Shown here: positions 8,379 through 15,930 of the stretch, piece after piece
Numbering within the stretch: the first letter of the stretch is position 1
Layout of the letters: each line of letters starts with the position of its first letter
Assembly (NCBI RefSeq): GCF_029105185.1
Contig: NZ_JAFMZK010000001.1
Span: 1 to 64,000 of the forward strand
Direction: 5' to 3'
From: Aliiroseovarius sp. Z3
GTDB taxonomy: Bacteria > Pseudomonadota > Alphaproteobacteria > Rhodobacterales > Rhodobacteraceae
DNA: 64,000 bases
Translations under genes and position numbers: made by a program
The notes under the pieces: generated by a model
Seen by the model: the letters and a program-made list of their open reading frames with translations, nothing else
The model's database searches: none
Told to the model about the DNA's origin: nothing

Positions 8379-9083
8379 TCAGCCCGCGGCAAGCTGGTTG
8401 TGTTTGCGCAGCATATAGTCTTTTGCGGTTTCAACCGCCACAGCAGCGTCACGGCAATAGCTGTCTGCACCGATGGCCTTGCCGAATTCCTCGTTCAATG
8501 GGGCACCACCGACGAGGATCGTGTAGTCATCGCGGATGCCTTTTTCGACGAGGGTGTCGATCACGACTTTCATATAAGGCATTGTGGTGGTCAGCAGGGC
8601 AGACATGCCCAGAATGTCAGGCTCCTCGGTCTCCAGCGCTTCAAGATAACTTTCGACCGCGTTGTTGATGCCCAGATCGACAACTTCGAAGCCAGCGCCT
8701 TCCATCATCATCGACACAAGGTTCTTGCCGATGTCGTGGATGTCACCCTTCACGGTGCCAATCACCATCTTGCCCATGCGTGGCGCACCCGTGGCGATCA
8801 GAAGCGGTTTCAGAATGGCCATACCCGCCTTCATCGCGTTGGCCGCCAGAAGCACCTCGGGCACGAACAGAATGCCATCACGGAAGTCATGCCCCACGAT
8901 GGTCATCCCTGCAACCAGTGCTTCGGTCAGGACTTTGTAGGGTTCCCAACCGCGCTCAAGCAGGATGTTGACGCCTTCGGTAATTTCTTCTGCAAGACCG
9001 TCATAAAGGTCGTCATGCATTTGCTGGACAAGCTCTTCGTCGTTCAGCTCGCTCAGGATGATATCGTCTTCTTGGTCGGACAT
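8379..9083 (-). CDS. Corrinoid (B12-binding) protein for methyl transfer
   Basis: A 234-residue protein with the two-domain architecture of methyltransferase corrinoid proteins: an N-terminal helical cap domain (about residues 1-95), then a Rossmann-like B12 domain. The signature DIHDIG (DxHxxG) contains His116 as predicted lower axial ligand to cobalt; the later conserved Ser-x-Leu (SALL) and GGAP segments complete the site. Such proteins carry methyl groups between methyltransferases. Together with the bmt gene 1.3 kb downstream it may be the separate B12-binding part of a split methionine synthase, as reported in related Rhodobacteraceae; alternatively it serves a methylamine-type pathway. 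Confidence 0.85.
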   Translation of the reverse strand: MSDQEDDIILSELNDEELVQQMHDDLYDGLAEEITEGVNILLERGWEPYKVLTEALVAGMTIVGHDFRDGILFVPEVLLAANAMKAGMAILKPLLIATGAPRMGKMVIGTVKGDIHDIGKNLVSMMMEGAGFEVVDLGINNAVESYLEALETEEPDILGMSALLTTTMPYMKVVIDTLVEKGIRDDYTILVGGAPLNEEFGKAIGADSYCRDAAVAVETAKDYMLRKHNQLAAG

Positions 9084-9263
9084 GGCTGCCGTTCCCTAGC
9101 TAAAACTTATGGTCTTCAAATCCCACATGCGACGATTTCGCATGTTTGGTCTGAACCGATTGCGACATGGAGTGCCCTTTGACCGACCTAATGGCAAATG
9201 AATATTTCGCTATGAGATGGTGAATCTGCTTCATATGTTCCTGATTTGTTCTTATGGTGTGTC

Positions 9264-9380
9264 ATGGTTTCAGAGGGTGACAACAAGATCAGGGCCGAAG
9301 CACGGCGCGGACGTGCAGCGAACAGCAACGACACCGGCAGGTTCGAGCCGTATCAGCGTGTCAGTGTGGATGACGGGTAG
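9264..9380 (+). pseudogene. N-terminal part of radical SAM gene before in-frame TAG
   Basis: The 38 codons from the ATG at 9264 encode an arginine-rich N-terminus ending RFEPYQRVSVDDG, followed by a TAG at 9378-9380. The same frame continues without another stop into QQELPRT and IENPRSVITRN and the radical SAM domain. Relatives I recall of this PA0069-type family have Trp (TGG) between DDG and QQE, so the TAG is one base from the expected codon. No clear ribosome site precedes 9264. Confidence 0.6.
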
Positions 9381-9437
9381 CAGCAAGAGCTGCCGCGCAC
9401 CATCCAGACCCATGTTGCCATCGAAAACCCGCGCAGT

Positions 9438-10349
9438 GTGATCACGCGCAACAAATCGCCCGACATCAGTTTTGATCGGTCGATCAATCCGTATCGCGGT
9501 TGTGAACACGGGTGCATCTATTGTTTTGCCCGGCCAACCCACGCCTATTTGGGCTATTCTGCGGGACTGGATTTTGAAACGCGTCTGATCGCGCGTCCCA
9601 ATGCACCACGGCGGCTTGAGCAGGAATTGTCGCGCCCGCGCTATGCGGTGGCACCGATTGCGATCGGCACCAATACCGACCCCTATCAACCAATCGAAGC
9701 GCAATATCGCGTCATGCACGGGGTGCTTGAGGTGCTGGCGCGGTTTCGCCATCCGGTCGCGATCGTCACCAAGGGCACGCTGATCGAACGGGATCTTGAT
9801 CTGCTGTCCGAGATGGCGCAGGAGGGGCTGACCCATGTGGGCGTGTCTGTCACGACGTTGGATGCGGGACTGTCACGCAAGATGGAACCGCGCGTGCCCA
9901 GTCCGAAAAGGCGATTGCAGATAATCGAACGTCTGTCCGCCGCCGGGATTCCGGTGCGCGTCATGGTCGCGCCCGTCGTGCCCGGTCTGACGGATCACGA
10001 ACTAGAAGCGATACTGAGCGCGGCGAGGGACGCGGGTGCCGGTGCGGCGAGCTATATTCTGCTGCGCCTTCCGGGCGAAGTCTCAGGACTGTTTCAGGAT
10101 TGGCTGGCTGAACACGTGCCTGATCGGGCAGCGCGCGTCATGGGCCGGATGTGCGAGATGCGCGGCGGTGATGACTATGATGCGACGTTTGGCGCGCGAA
10201 TGGTTGGGAAAGGCACGTTTTCCGACCTTCTGCGCCATCGGTTCAACATTGCCCGCAAGCGCCTTGGGCTGTCCAATGACTTGCCGAAATTGCGCTGTGA
10301 TCTGTTTGCCGTGCCGCCCAAAACCGGGGATCAATTGTCGCTGTTTTGA
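9438..10349 (+). CDS. PA0069-type radical SAM protein, N-terminus cut by stop codon
   Basis: A 303-residue open frame of the PA0069/SplB-like radical SAM family. The cluster motif CEHGCIYC (CxxxCxxC) is intact, as are the downstream segments VTKGTLIERDLDLL, VSVTTLDAGLSRKMEPR and MVAPVVPGLTD. Only a GTG (9438) is available as the first start after the TAG at 9378; it lacks a good ribosome site and drops about 55 N-terminal residues present in relatives. It may therefore be non-functional, a truncated but active protein, or a sequencing error. Function in the family is unknown (a DNA-repair lyase-like reaction has been suggested by similarity to spore photoproduct lyase). Confidence 0.75.
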   Translation: MITRNKSPDISFDRSINPYRGCEHGCIYCFARPTHAYLGYSAGLDFETRLIARPNAPRRLEQELSRPRYAVAPIAIGTNTDPYQPIEAQYRVMHGVLEVLARFRHPVAIVTKGTLIERDLDLLSEMAQEGLTHVGVSVTTLDAGLSRKMEPRVPSPKRRLQIIERLSAAGIPVRVMVAPVVPGLTDHELEAILSAARDAGAGAASYILLRLPGEVSGLFQDWLAEHVPDRAARVMGRMCEMRGGDDYDATFGARMVGKGTFSDLLRHRFNIARKRLGLSNDLPKLRCDLFAVPPKTGDQLSLF

Positions 10350-10370
10350 CGATGCAGCCTACCCAGTAAA

Positions 10371-10400
10371 GAAAAACGAGGGCAGTTTCACCCTCGTTTT
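10371..10400. terminator. Bidirectional rho-independent terminator
   Basis: AAAAACGAGGG, an 8-nt loop and CCCTCGTTTT form a stem with A-run on one side and T-run on the other, between the convergent radical SAM and bmt genes. It can terminate both transcripts. Confidence 0.85.
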
Positions 10401-10422
10401 CGTGGCGTTTCGGCCAAGTTTC

Positions 10423-11442
10423 TTAGCTGCGGCGGCGGCGCGAGCGGCGTTCGCGGCTGGGTCCGGCGTCATCCCCTGTGCCATCAGAGGCGGACGAAAA
10501 CCCGCCAAGTGTCGATGCGATCTGTTCCAGCGTCGGGCGGCTGTCACTTCTTGGACGTGTCTCCAACGCCTCACGCATGGCGCGCAGGTGTTCTGGCGTG
10601 GTGCCACAGCACCCGCCAATGATTCTCGCACCGCAATCGCGGGCCAGAACAGCATAATCTGCCATCAGTTCCGGGGTGCCGTCATAGTGGATATGACCAT
10701 CCACATATTTCGGAATGCCTGCGTTGCCCTTGGCGATAATCGGTCGCTCGCTGCCTTGCGCCGCAAAGCCCAGAACGGTGCGCAGCAGATCGGCGGCACC
10801 AACGCCACAGTTTGCCCCAAAGGCGAGGGGTGGTTTGCTGAGTGTCTCGACCATCTTCGCCAAATCAGCCGAGGTGATACCCATCATTGTGCGTCCGGCG
10901 GTGTCGAAGCTCATCGTGCCGCACCATGGCATGTCGGCCAGCTCGGCAGCGCGTGCAGCGGCTTTGTATTCTTCGGGCGCCGAGATCGTCTCGACCCAAA
11001 GCACATCGGCCCCGCCTTCTTTCAGACCTTCAGCCTGTTCGTGGAACATCTCGACCGCGCTGTCGAAGGTCAGGCTGCCCATCGGTTCCATGATGTCACC
11101 TGTCGGGCCAATGGATCCGGCAACGACCACTTTGCGACCCGACGCATCTGCGACCTCGCGCCCCAATTCAGCGGCTGCGCGGTTCAGCTCGCGAACACGA
11201 TCCTGTGCATCATGCAGCTTCAGCCGCGAGGCGTTGCCGCCAAACGAGTTGGTCAGGAAAATGTCTGATCCGGCATCCACTGCGCCCTTGTAGAGCGCGC
11301 GAATATTGTCGGGTTTCTCGATATTCCACAGCTCGGGCGCATCGCCCGAGGTCAGCCCCATATTGAACAGGGTGGTTCCGGTTGCGCCATCGGCCATCAG
11401 CCAATCGCGTTCCATCATCAGTTGGGTCAGCAAGTCCGTCAT
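10423..11442 (-). CDS. bmt: Homocysteine S-methyltransferase-domain protein (Bmt/split MetH)
   Basis: A 339-residue protein built almost entirely of a homocysteine methyltransferase barrel. Zinc ligands are Cys in GANCGVG and the pair in GGCCGTTPEH; the substrate region DGATGTTLF is at the N-terminus. The arginine-rich end (SRERRSRRRRS) is a short tail. Relatives in Rhodobacteraceae are annotated betaine--homocysteine methyltransferase, but genetic work in this group assigns such proteins to a split B12 methionine synthase, with separate B12 and methyl-THF parts. The B12-binding protein is 1.3 kb away. Both activities are compatible with the sequence. Confidence 0.85.
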   Translation of the reverse strand: MTDLLTQLMMERDWLMADGATGTTLFNMGLTSGDAPELWNIEKPDNIRALYKGAVDAGSDIFLTNSFGGNASRLKLHDAQDRVRELNRAAAELGREVADASGRKVVVAGSIGPTGDIMEPMGSLTFDSAVEMFHEQAEGLKEGGADVLWVETISAPEEYKAAARAAELADMPWCGTMSFDTAGRTMMGITSADLAKMVETLSKPPLAFGANCGVGAADLLRTVLGFAAQGSERPIIAKGNAGIPKYVDGHIHYDGTPELMADYAVLARDCGARIIGGCCGTTPEHLRAMREALETRPRSDSRPTLEQIASTLGGFSSASDGTGDDAGPSRERRSRRRRS

Positions 11443-11800
11443 TGGGCGGCTCCGGAGATAGAATATACGGTTGGGCTGCTACCTGCCACGGATTGCGTCC
11501 GGGCGCAAACCTATTGCAGTTGCCACGGTACATATGGATGAAGATTTTTGGCCAATCCGTCCTCGGTCGTCGTCGCAACAAGGGCATCCATATTGCCGTC
11601 AGGGTCAGAGTTGCTCGACCGCCCGCCGAAAACCTGTGTTTACCATCGGACCGGCGCGATGCAATGATATCCATATTGGGCAATGACAGATCATGCCCGC
11701 CCCAATGATCCCATGGGAAGGGGACAAATACACGAAGACGGCCTTAGCAGATCAACTGCGCGCCAATTCCGCACAGCCACCGCCATTCGAACCGGCATAA
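11443..11800. other. Non-coding leader upstream of bmt
   Basis: About 360 bp between bmt and the DUF1476 terminator contain no open frame with coding character. On the minus strand it is the bmt leader. It holds a short hairpin (TTGCG-loop-CGCAA near 11490-11506), two copies of TGCCACGG (near 11487 and 11520), and CCGGAG just ahead of the bmt start. I looked for SAM-II, SAH and cobalamin riboswitch signatures and recognise none. Confidence 0.5.
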
Positions 11801-11829
11801 GAAAGGGCGCGACCTTGAGAGGCGCGCCC
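11801..11829 (-). terminator. Rho-independent terminator after DUF1476 gene
   Basis: GGGCGCG-loop-CGCGCCC followed on the minus strand by TTTCT, 35 nt beyond the DUF1476 stop. Confidence 0.7.
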
Positions 11830-11863
11830 GCGATATTGCGACTGTGCTGGAAAGCGACGTTGA

Positions 11864-12175
11864 TCAGGCTTCCGAGACCAACTCGGCTTTGGCAATGGCC
11901 AGAAGCTCGGCCCGTTTGGCACGGACTTCATCGGCGCTGACCGTGTTGAGATCGCCGGTGACCTTGCGCACCACATCTTCATACCCGGCTTCTTCAAGAT
12001 CAGATTTGATCACTTCGCCGGCATAAGCCACTGCATCGTCGCCTGTCTTTCCCAGCTTCTCGGCCGCCCACAGGCCCAGTTTCTTGTTGGCGCGTGCTTC
12101 CGCCTTGAACTGCATTTCTTCATCATGGGCGAATTTGGCTTCGAAGGCGTTTTCGCGATCATCAAAGGTGGTCAT
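11864..12175 (-). CDS. DUF1476 protein, F1-ATPase inhibitor zeta subunit
   Basis: A 103-residue, highly charged helical protein of the DUF1476 family. In Paracoccus denitrificans the family member is the zeta subunit, a natural inhibitor of F1Fo-ATPase hydrolysis that inserts its N-terminus in the catalytic interface. The start MTTFDDRENAFEAKFAHDEE and the pattern of the helical body match that family. Here it is divergent from purC across a 240-bp intergenic region, a neighbourhood I recall as common in alphaproteobacteria. A nucleotide-linked role would suit this position, but that is inference. Confidence 0.88.
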   Translation of the reverse strand: MTTFDDRENAFEAKFAHDEEMQFKAEARANKKLGLWAAEKLGKTGDDAVAYAGEVIKSDLEEAGYEDVVRKVTGDLNTVSADEVRAKRAELLAIAKAELVSEA

Positions 12176-12416
12176 GGCGTTCCCTTGTTCATGGTCTGGT
12201 GCCTTCGGCAGGCCGAATGGCGCTTGTCGCTACTGATATGCCAACGAGAAGCGGTTATCGCAACCCCGCTAGCGCTCTCAAATTCGGGAAATCGTGCCAG
12301 ATCGGCGATATTCTTGCCCAGCGTCAGGCTTTCACGTATAGGGCGGGCATCACGGGGAGTCGCGCGGGCAGGGGGCCCGCCAAGGGCTGCATCCCGCACT
12401 GACCGACGGAGGTCTT

Positions 12417-13181
12417 ATGGCACGGCGCAAGAAACTTTATGAAGGTAAGGCAAAGATCCTGTATGAAGGCACCGAGCCGGGCACAATCGTGCAATATTTC
12501 AAGGACGATGCGACCGCGTTTAATGCCGAAAAGAAAGACGTCATCGACGGGAAAGGTGTTCTGAACAACCGCCTGTCTGAATTCTTCATGAAGGGTTTGA
12601 CGCAGCTGGGCATTCCCAACCACTTCATCAAGCGCCTTAACATGCGTGAACAGCTGGTGCGCGCCGCTGAAATCGTGCCGCTTGAGATCATCGTGCGCAA
12701 CGTCGCCGCAGGGTCCATGGCCAAACGTCTGGGGATGGAAGAGGGCACGCCGCTGCCGCGCCCGATCGTCGAATTTTCCTATAAGGATGACAGTCTGGGC
12801 GATCCGTTGGTGCCCGAAGAATACATCGCTGCCTTTGGCTGGGCCAGCCAGCAGGAGATGGACGAGATCGTGTCGATGGCGCTGCGCGTAAACGACTATT
12901 TGTCGGGGGTCATGTATGGCGTCGGCATCAAGCTGGTTGATTTCAAGATCGAGATGGGCCGCGTTTACGAAGGCGATTTCCCGCGTCTGATCGTGGCCGA
13001 TGAAATCAGCCCGGACAGCTGCCGCCTGTGGGACATCGAGACGGGTCAGAAGCTGGACAAGGACGTGTTCCGCCGCGACCTTGGCAACCTGACCGATGCC
13101 TATACCGAAGTGGCGCGTCGTCTGGGCGTCATGCCGTCGAACGTCACCCACACCCCCACCAAACCGACCCTGATCAACTGA
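12417..13181 (+). CDS. purC: SAICAR synthase
   Basis: A 254-residue PurC that ligates aspartate to CAIR with ATP (purine step 8). Recognisable segments: [11 protein letters not shown] at the N-terminus, [35 protein letters not shown] and [13 protein letters not shown]. Length is typical. The start has GGAGG upstream (ACGGAGGTCTTATGG). It leads the purC-purS-purQ group; gaps are 12 nt to purS and overlap to purQ. No purL is in the window although purS and purQ require it, so it lies elsewhere. Confidence 0.97.
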   Translation: MARRKKLYEGKAKILYEGTEPGTIVQYFKDDATAFNAEKKDVIDGKGVLNNRLSEFFMKGLTQLGIPNHFIKRLNMREQLVRAAEIVPLEIIVRNVAAGSMAKRLGMEEGTPLPRPIVEFSYKDDSLGDPLVPEEYIAAFGWASQQEMDEIVSMALRVNDYLSGVMYGVGIKLVDFKIEMGRVYEGDFPRLIVADEISPDSCRLWDIETGQKLDKDVFRRDLGNLTDAYTEVARRLGVMPSNVTHTPTKPTLIN

Positions 13182-13193
13182 GGATTTGCCCCG

Positions 13194-13424
13194 ATGAAAG
13201 TACGTGTTGATGTGATGCTGAAAACCGGCGTTCTGGACCCGCAGGGCGAGGCCGTGCGCCACGCGCTTGGCAATCTGGGGTTCTCGGGCGTGGAACGTGT
13301 GCGCCAGGGCAAGGTGATCGAGCTTGATCTGGCCGATGGCACCTCGGATGAAGACATCAAGAAGATGTGCGAAAAGCTGTTGGCCAATACGGTCATCGAA
13401 AACTACGCCATTCAGGTGCTGTGA
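13194..13424 (+). CDS. purS: FGAM synthase subunit PurS
   Basis: A 76-residue PurS, the small structural subunit that bridges PurL and PurQ in the three-part FGAM synthase. The segment TGVLDPQGEAVRHALGNLGF is the family signature. Its TGA shares one base with the purQ ATG (TGATG), so the two are coupled. Confidence 0.95.
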   Translation: MKVRVDVMLKTGVLDPQGEAVRHALGNLGFSGVERVRQGKVIELDLADGTSDEDIKKMCEKLLANTVIENYAIQVL

Positions 13425-14092
13425 TGAAGGCGGGCGTCATCGTATTTCCGGGTTCCAACTGCGACCGCGATCTGGCGGTGGCGTTTGAGCGGGCGGGCGC
13501 ACAGGTCAAGATGATCTGGCACAAGGAAACCGAGCTTCCCACCGATCTGGACATCGTGGGCGTGCCCGGTGGGTTTTCCTTCGGGGATTACCTGCGTTGT
13601 GGTGCGATTGCCGCGCAATCACCCATCACCCGGTCGCTGATCAAGCATACCGAGCGGGGCGGTTATGCCATCGGGATCTGCAACGGCTTTCAGGTGCTGA
13701 CCGAAACCGGCATTCTGCCGGGGGCGCTGATGCGCAACGCAAACCTGAAGTTCATCTGCAAACCCACTGACTTAAAAGTGGAAACTGTGAATTGCGATTT
13801 TATGGCCGGCTATGGGCAGGGGCAGGAAATTACCGTTCCGATCGCCCACCATGACGGCAACTATAACGTCACGGATGAAAAGCTGGCGCAGTTGCGCGGC
13901 GAGGACCGGATCGCGTTCACCTATGTGAACAATCCCAATGGCTCGACCGGGGATATCGCCGGGGTCATATCCAAGAACCGTCGTGTGCTTGGCATGATGC
14001 CCCACCCGGAGCGTTGCGTGGACGAAAACCACGGCGGCACGGACGGCGTGGCGATGTTCCGCTCGTTGGTGGACAGCGTCGTCGCTGCGTGA
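13424..14092 (+). CDS. purQ: FGAM synthase subunit PurQ (glutaminase)
   Basis: A 222-residue class I glutamine amidotransferase supplying ammonia to PurL for FGAM synthesis. The nucleophile Cys is in GICNGFQ, the partner His and Glu in MPHPER. FPGSNCDRD at the N-terminus and GGFSFGDYLRCG fit PurQ. Start taken at the ATG overlapping the purS stop; an upstream in-frame reading would begin inside purS. Length is normal. Confidence 0.96.
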   Translation: MKAGVIVFPGSNCDRDLAVAFERAGAQVKMIWHKETELPTDLDIVGVPGGFSFGDYLRCGAIAAQSPITRSLIKHTERGGYAIGICNGFQVLTETGILPGALMRNANLKFICKPTDLKVETVNCDFMAGYGQGQEITVPIAHHDGNYNVTDEKLAQLRGEDRIAFTYVNNPNGSTGDIAGVISKNRRVLGMMPHPERCVDENHGGTDGVAMFRSLVDSVVAA

Positions 14093-14127
14093 TTGCGAAG
14101 CCGGTCTTGCGGTCTTATCTTTAAGCC

Positions 14128-15897
14128 ATGGCCGTTTTTAAGAACCGTCCAGTGTCGCTCCCGCGTCCGGGGGTAAGTCTTCGCGCGCGCCTTGTGCTTG
14201 TCGCGTTGATTTCGCTTGCGGTCTTTGTGGTGTTCTTTTCCAATCGCCTGCTGACTGAACGATACACCGAAACCACACGCAACCGGGCCGAGCTTCGGGT
14301 GGCGTTGTATTCCGGGAACCTGCTTAGCGAATTGCAGCGAAACTCGGTCGTGCCGTTGTTGTTGTCGCGCGATCCGGCGCTGATCAACGCATTGAATTCC
14401 GCTGATTATTCGCAAAGCACCGCCCGGCTGATTTCTTATCGCGATGAAATCGAAGCCGCGTCGCTGATGCTTCTGGACAGTGACGGGCGCGCCGTGGCCG
14501 CCACAACGCGCGAGGCGCTTGGCTCGCAACACCGCACCAATCCGTATTTTGTCGAGGCGCTGAGAAGCTCGGAAACGGTGTTCACCACGGTGCAAACCGA
14601 AGCCGGATCATACGAGTTCTCGTATTCTCGCAAGATCGAGGACAATGATGGCGTAATTGGTGTGATCGTCGTGAACGTCGACCTGCGCAAGTTCGAAAGC
14701 AGCTGGTCCGGGATCTCGGACGCGGTGCTGGTCACTGACAGTGAAGGCAACGTGATTCTGGCCACGGAACCCCGTTGGCGCGGCAAGCCGGAAGGCGAGG
14801 CGCTGGCAACGGTATCCGCAACGGACGCGATCCGGCGCAGCGTGCGCGACGCGGCGGATTGGTCGGGCCTGCCCTCGGATGTCTTGTTTCTGGGCGAAGA
14901 GGTGATGCGCCATGAAAGCCGGGTGCCGTTTCAGGGGTGGCGGATCGCGTCCTTCACTTCTTACGCATCGGTGCGCGAGAAGGTGAACGCGGTTCTGGCG
15001 TTGGAAATCATGGCGTTTGCGATGGTTTTGTCGCTGCTGTTCTACCTGATCAGCCGCCGCGCCCAGTGGCGTTCGGTCCTGTTTGCGCAGGAATCGGCGG
15101 ACCTGCGGCAGTTGAACCTTGCCCTTCAACGCGAGATCGCAGAACGCAAACGCGCCGAGGAGAACCTGCAAGTGGCCGAACAAACACTTGCGCAAAGCTC
15201 GAAATTAGCGGCCTTGGGTGAGATGTCGGCAGCGGTCAGCCATGAGTTGAACCAGCCCTTGGCGGCGATGAAGACCTATCTTGCGGGTGCAAAGCTGCTT
15301 TTGCAACGCAAGCGCCCGGATGAAGCCCTGTCCAGTTTCCAGCGGATTGACGATCTGATCGAGCGTATGGGGGCCATCACACGGCAGCTGAAAAGCTATG
15401 CGCGCAAGGGGGCCGACGCGTTCGAGCCGATGGATGTGCGCGAAAGTGTCTCGACGGCGTTGTCGATGATGGAACCCCAACTGAAAAGCCGCGAAGTGCG
15501 CATCACGCGCAATATTCCGCGCGAACCTGTTATGGTGATGGGAGATCGCTTGCGTCTTGAGCAAGTGTTGATCAATTTGCTGCGCAACGCGTTGGACGCA
15601 ACAAAAACTGTTGATTTGCCGCAGGTTGATATCATCGTCAGCCAAGGCGATTATGTATTGATCACAGTGCGCGACAACGGAAACGGAGTGGAAGACCTGG
15701 ATAACCTGTTCGAGCCTTTCTACACCACCAAGGCCCCCGGCGATGGGGTCGGGTTGGGCCTGGCGATTTCGTCGGGCATTGTCACCGATCTGGGCGGACG
15801 TCTAACGGCGCGCAACGGTCAGGATGGCGGGGCTGTGTTCGAGGTCGAGTTACCGGTTTTGGACGACAAGGATTTGGACGTGAAAGCCGCCGAGTAG
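14128..15897 (+). CDS. dctB: C4-dicarboxylate sensor kinase DctB
   Basis: A 589-residue membrane histidine kinase with the DctB layout: membrane helix at about 20-38, a large periplasmic double-PAS-like sensor (LLDSDGRAVAATTREALGSQHRTNPYF resembles the DctB ligand region), second helix at about 285-305, a coiled coil with AERKRAEENLQ, then H-box SHELNQPLAAMKTYL, N-box LINLLRNALDATK, G1 RDNGNGV and G2 GVGLGLAIS. It senses succinate, malate or fumarate in the periplasm and controls their uptake with DctD, encoded 33 nt downstream. No dctPQM transporter is in the window. Confidence 0.92.
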   Translation: MAVFKNRPVSLPRPGVSLRARLVLVALISLAVFVVFFSNRLLTERYTETTRNRAELRVALYSGNLLSELQRNSVVPLLLSRDPALINALNSADYSQSTARLISYRDEIEAASLMLLDSDGRAVAATTREALGSQHRTNPYFVEALRSSETVFTTVQTEAGSYEFSYSRKIEDNDGVIGVIVVNVDLRKFESSWSGISDAVLVTDSEGNVILATEPRWRGKPEGEALATVSATDAIRRSVRDAADWSGLPSDVLFLGEEVMRHESRVPFQGWRIASFTSYASVREKVNAVLALEIMAFAMVLSLLFYLISRRAQWRSVLFAQESADLRQLNLALQREIAERKRAEENLQVAEQTLAQSSKLAALGEMSAAVSHELNQPLAAMKTYLAGAKLLLQRKRPDEALSSFQRIDDLIERMGAITRQLKSYARKGADAFEPMDVRESVSTALSMMEPQLKSREVRITRNIPREPVMVMGDRLRLEQVLINLLRNALDATKTVDLPQVDIIVSQGDYVLITVRDNGNGVEDLDNLFEPFYTTKAPGDGVGLGLAISSGIVTDLGGRLTARNGQDGGAVFEVELPVLDDKDLDVKAAE

Positions 15898-15930
15898 GGG
15901 CTTCACGCGACTATGTATCAGGAGGCTGCG

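Noticed and set aside
11443-11800. SAM-II, SAH or cobalamin riboswitch before bmt
   Set aside because: I could not match any of their conserved core sequences on either strand.
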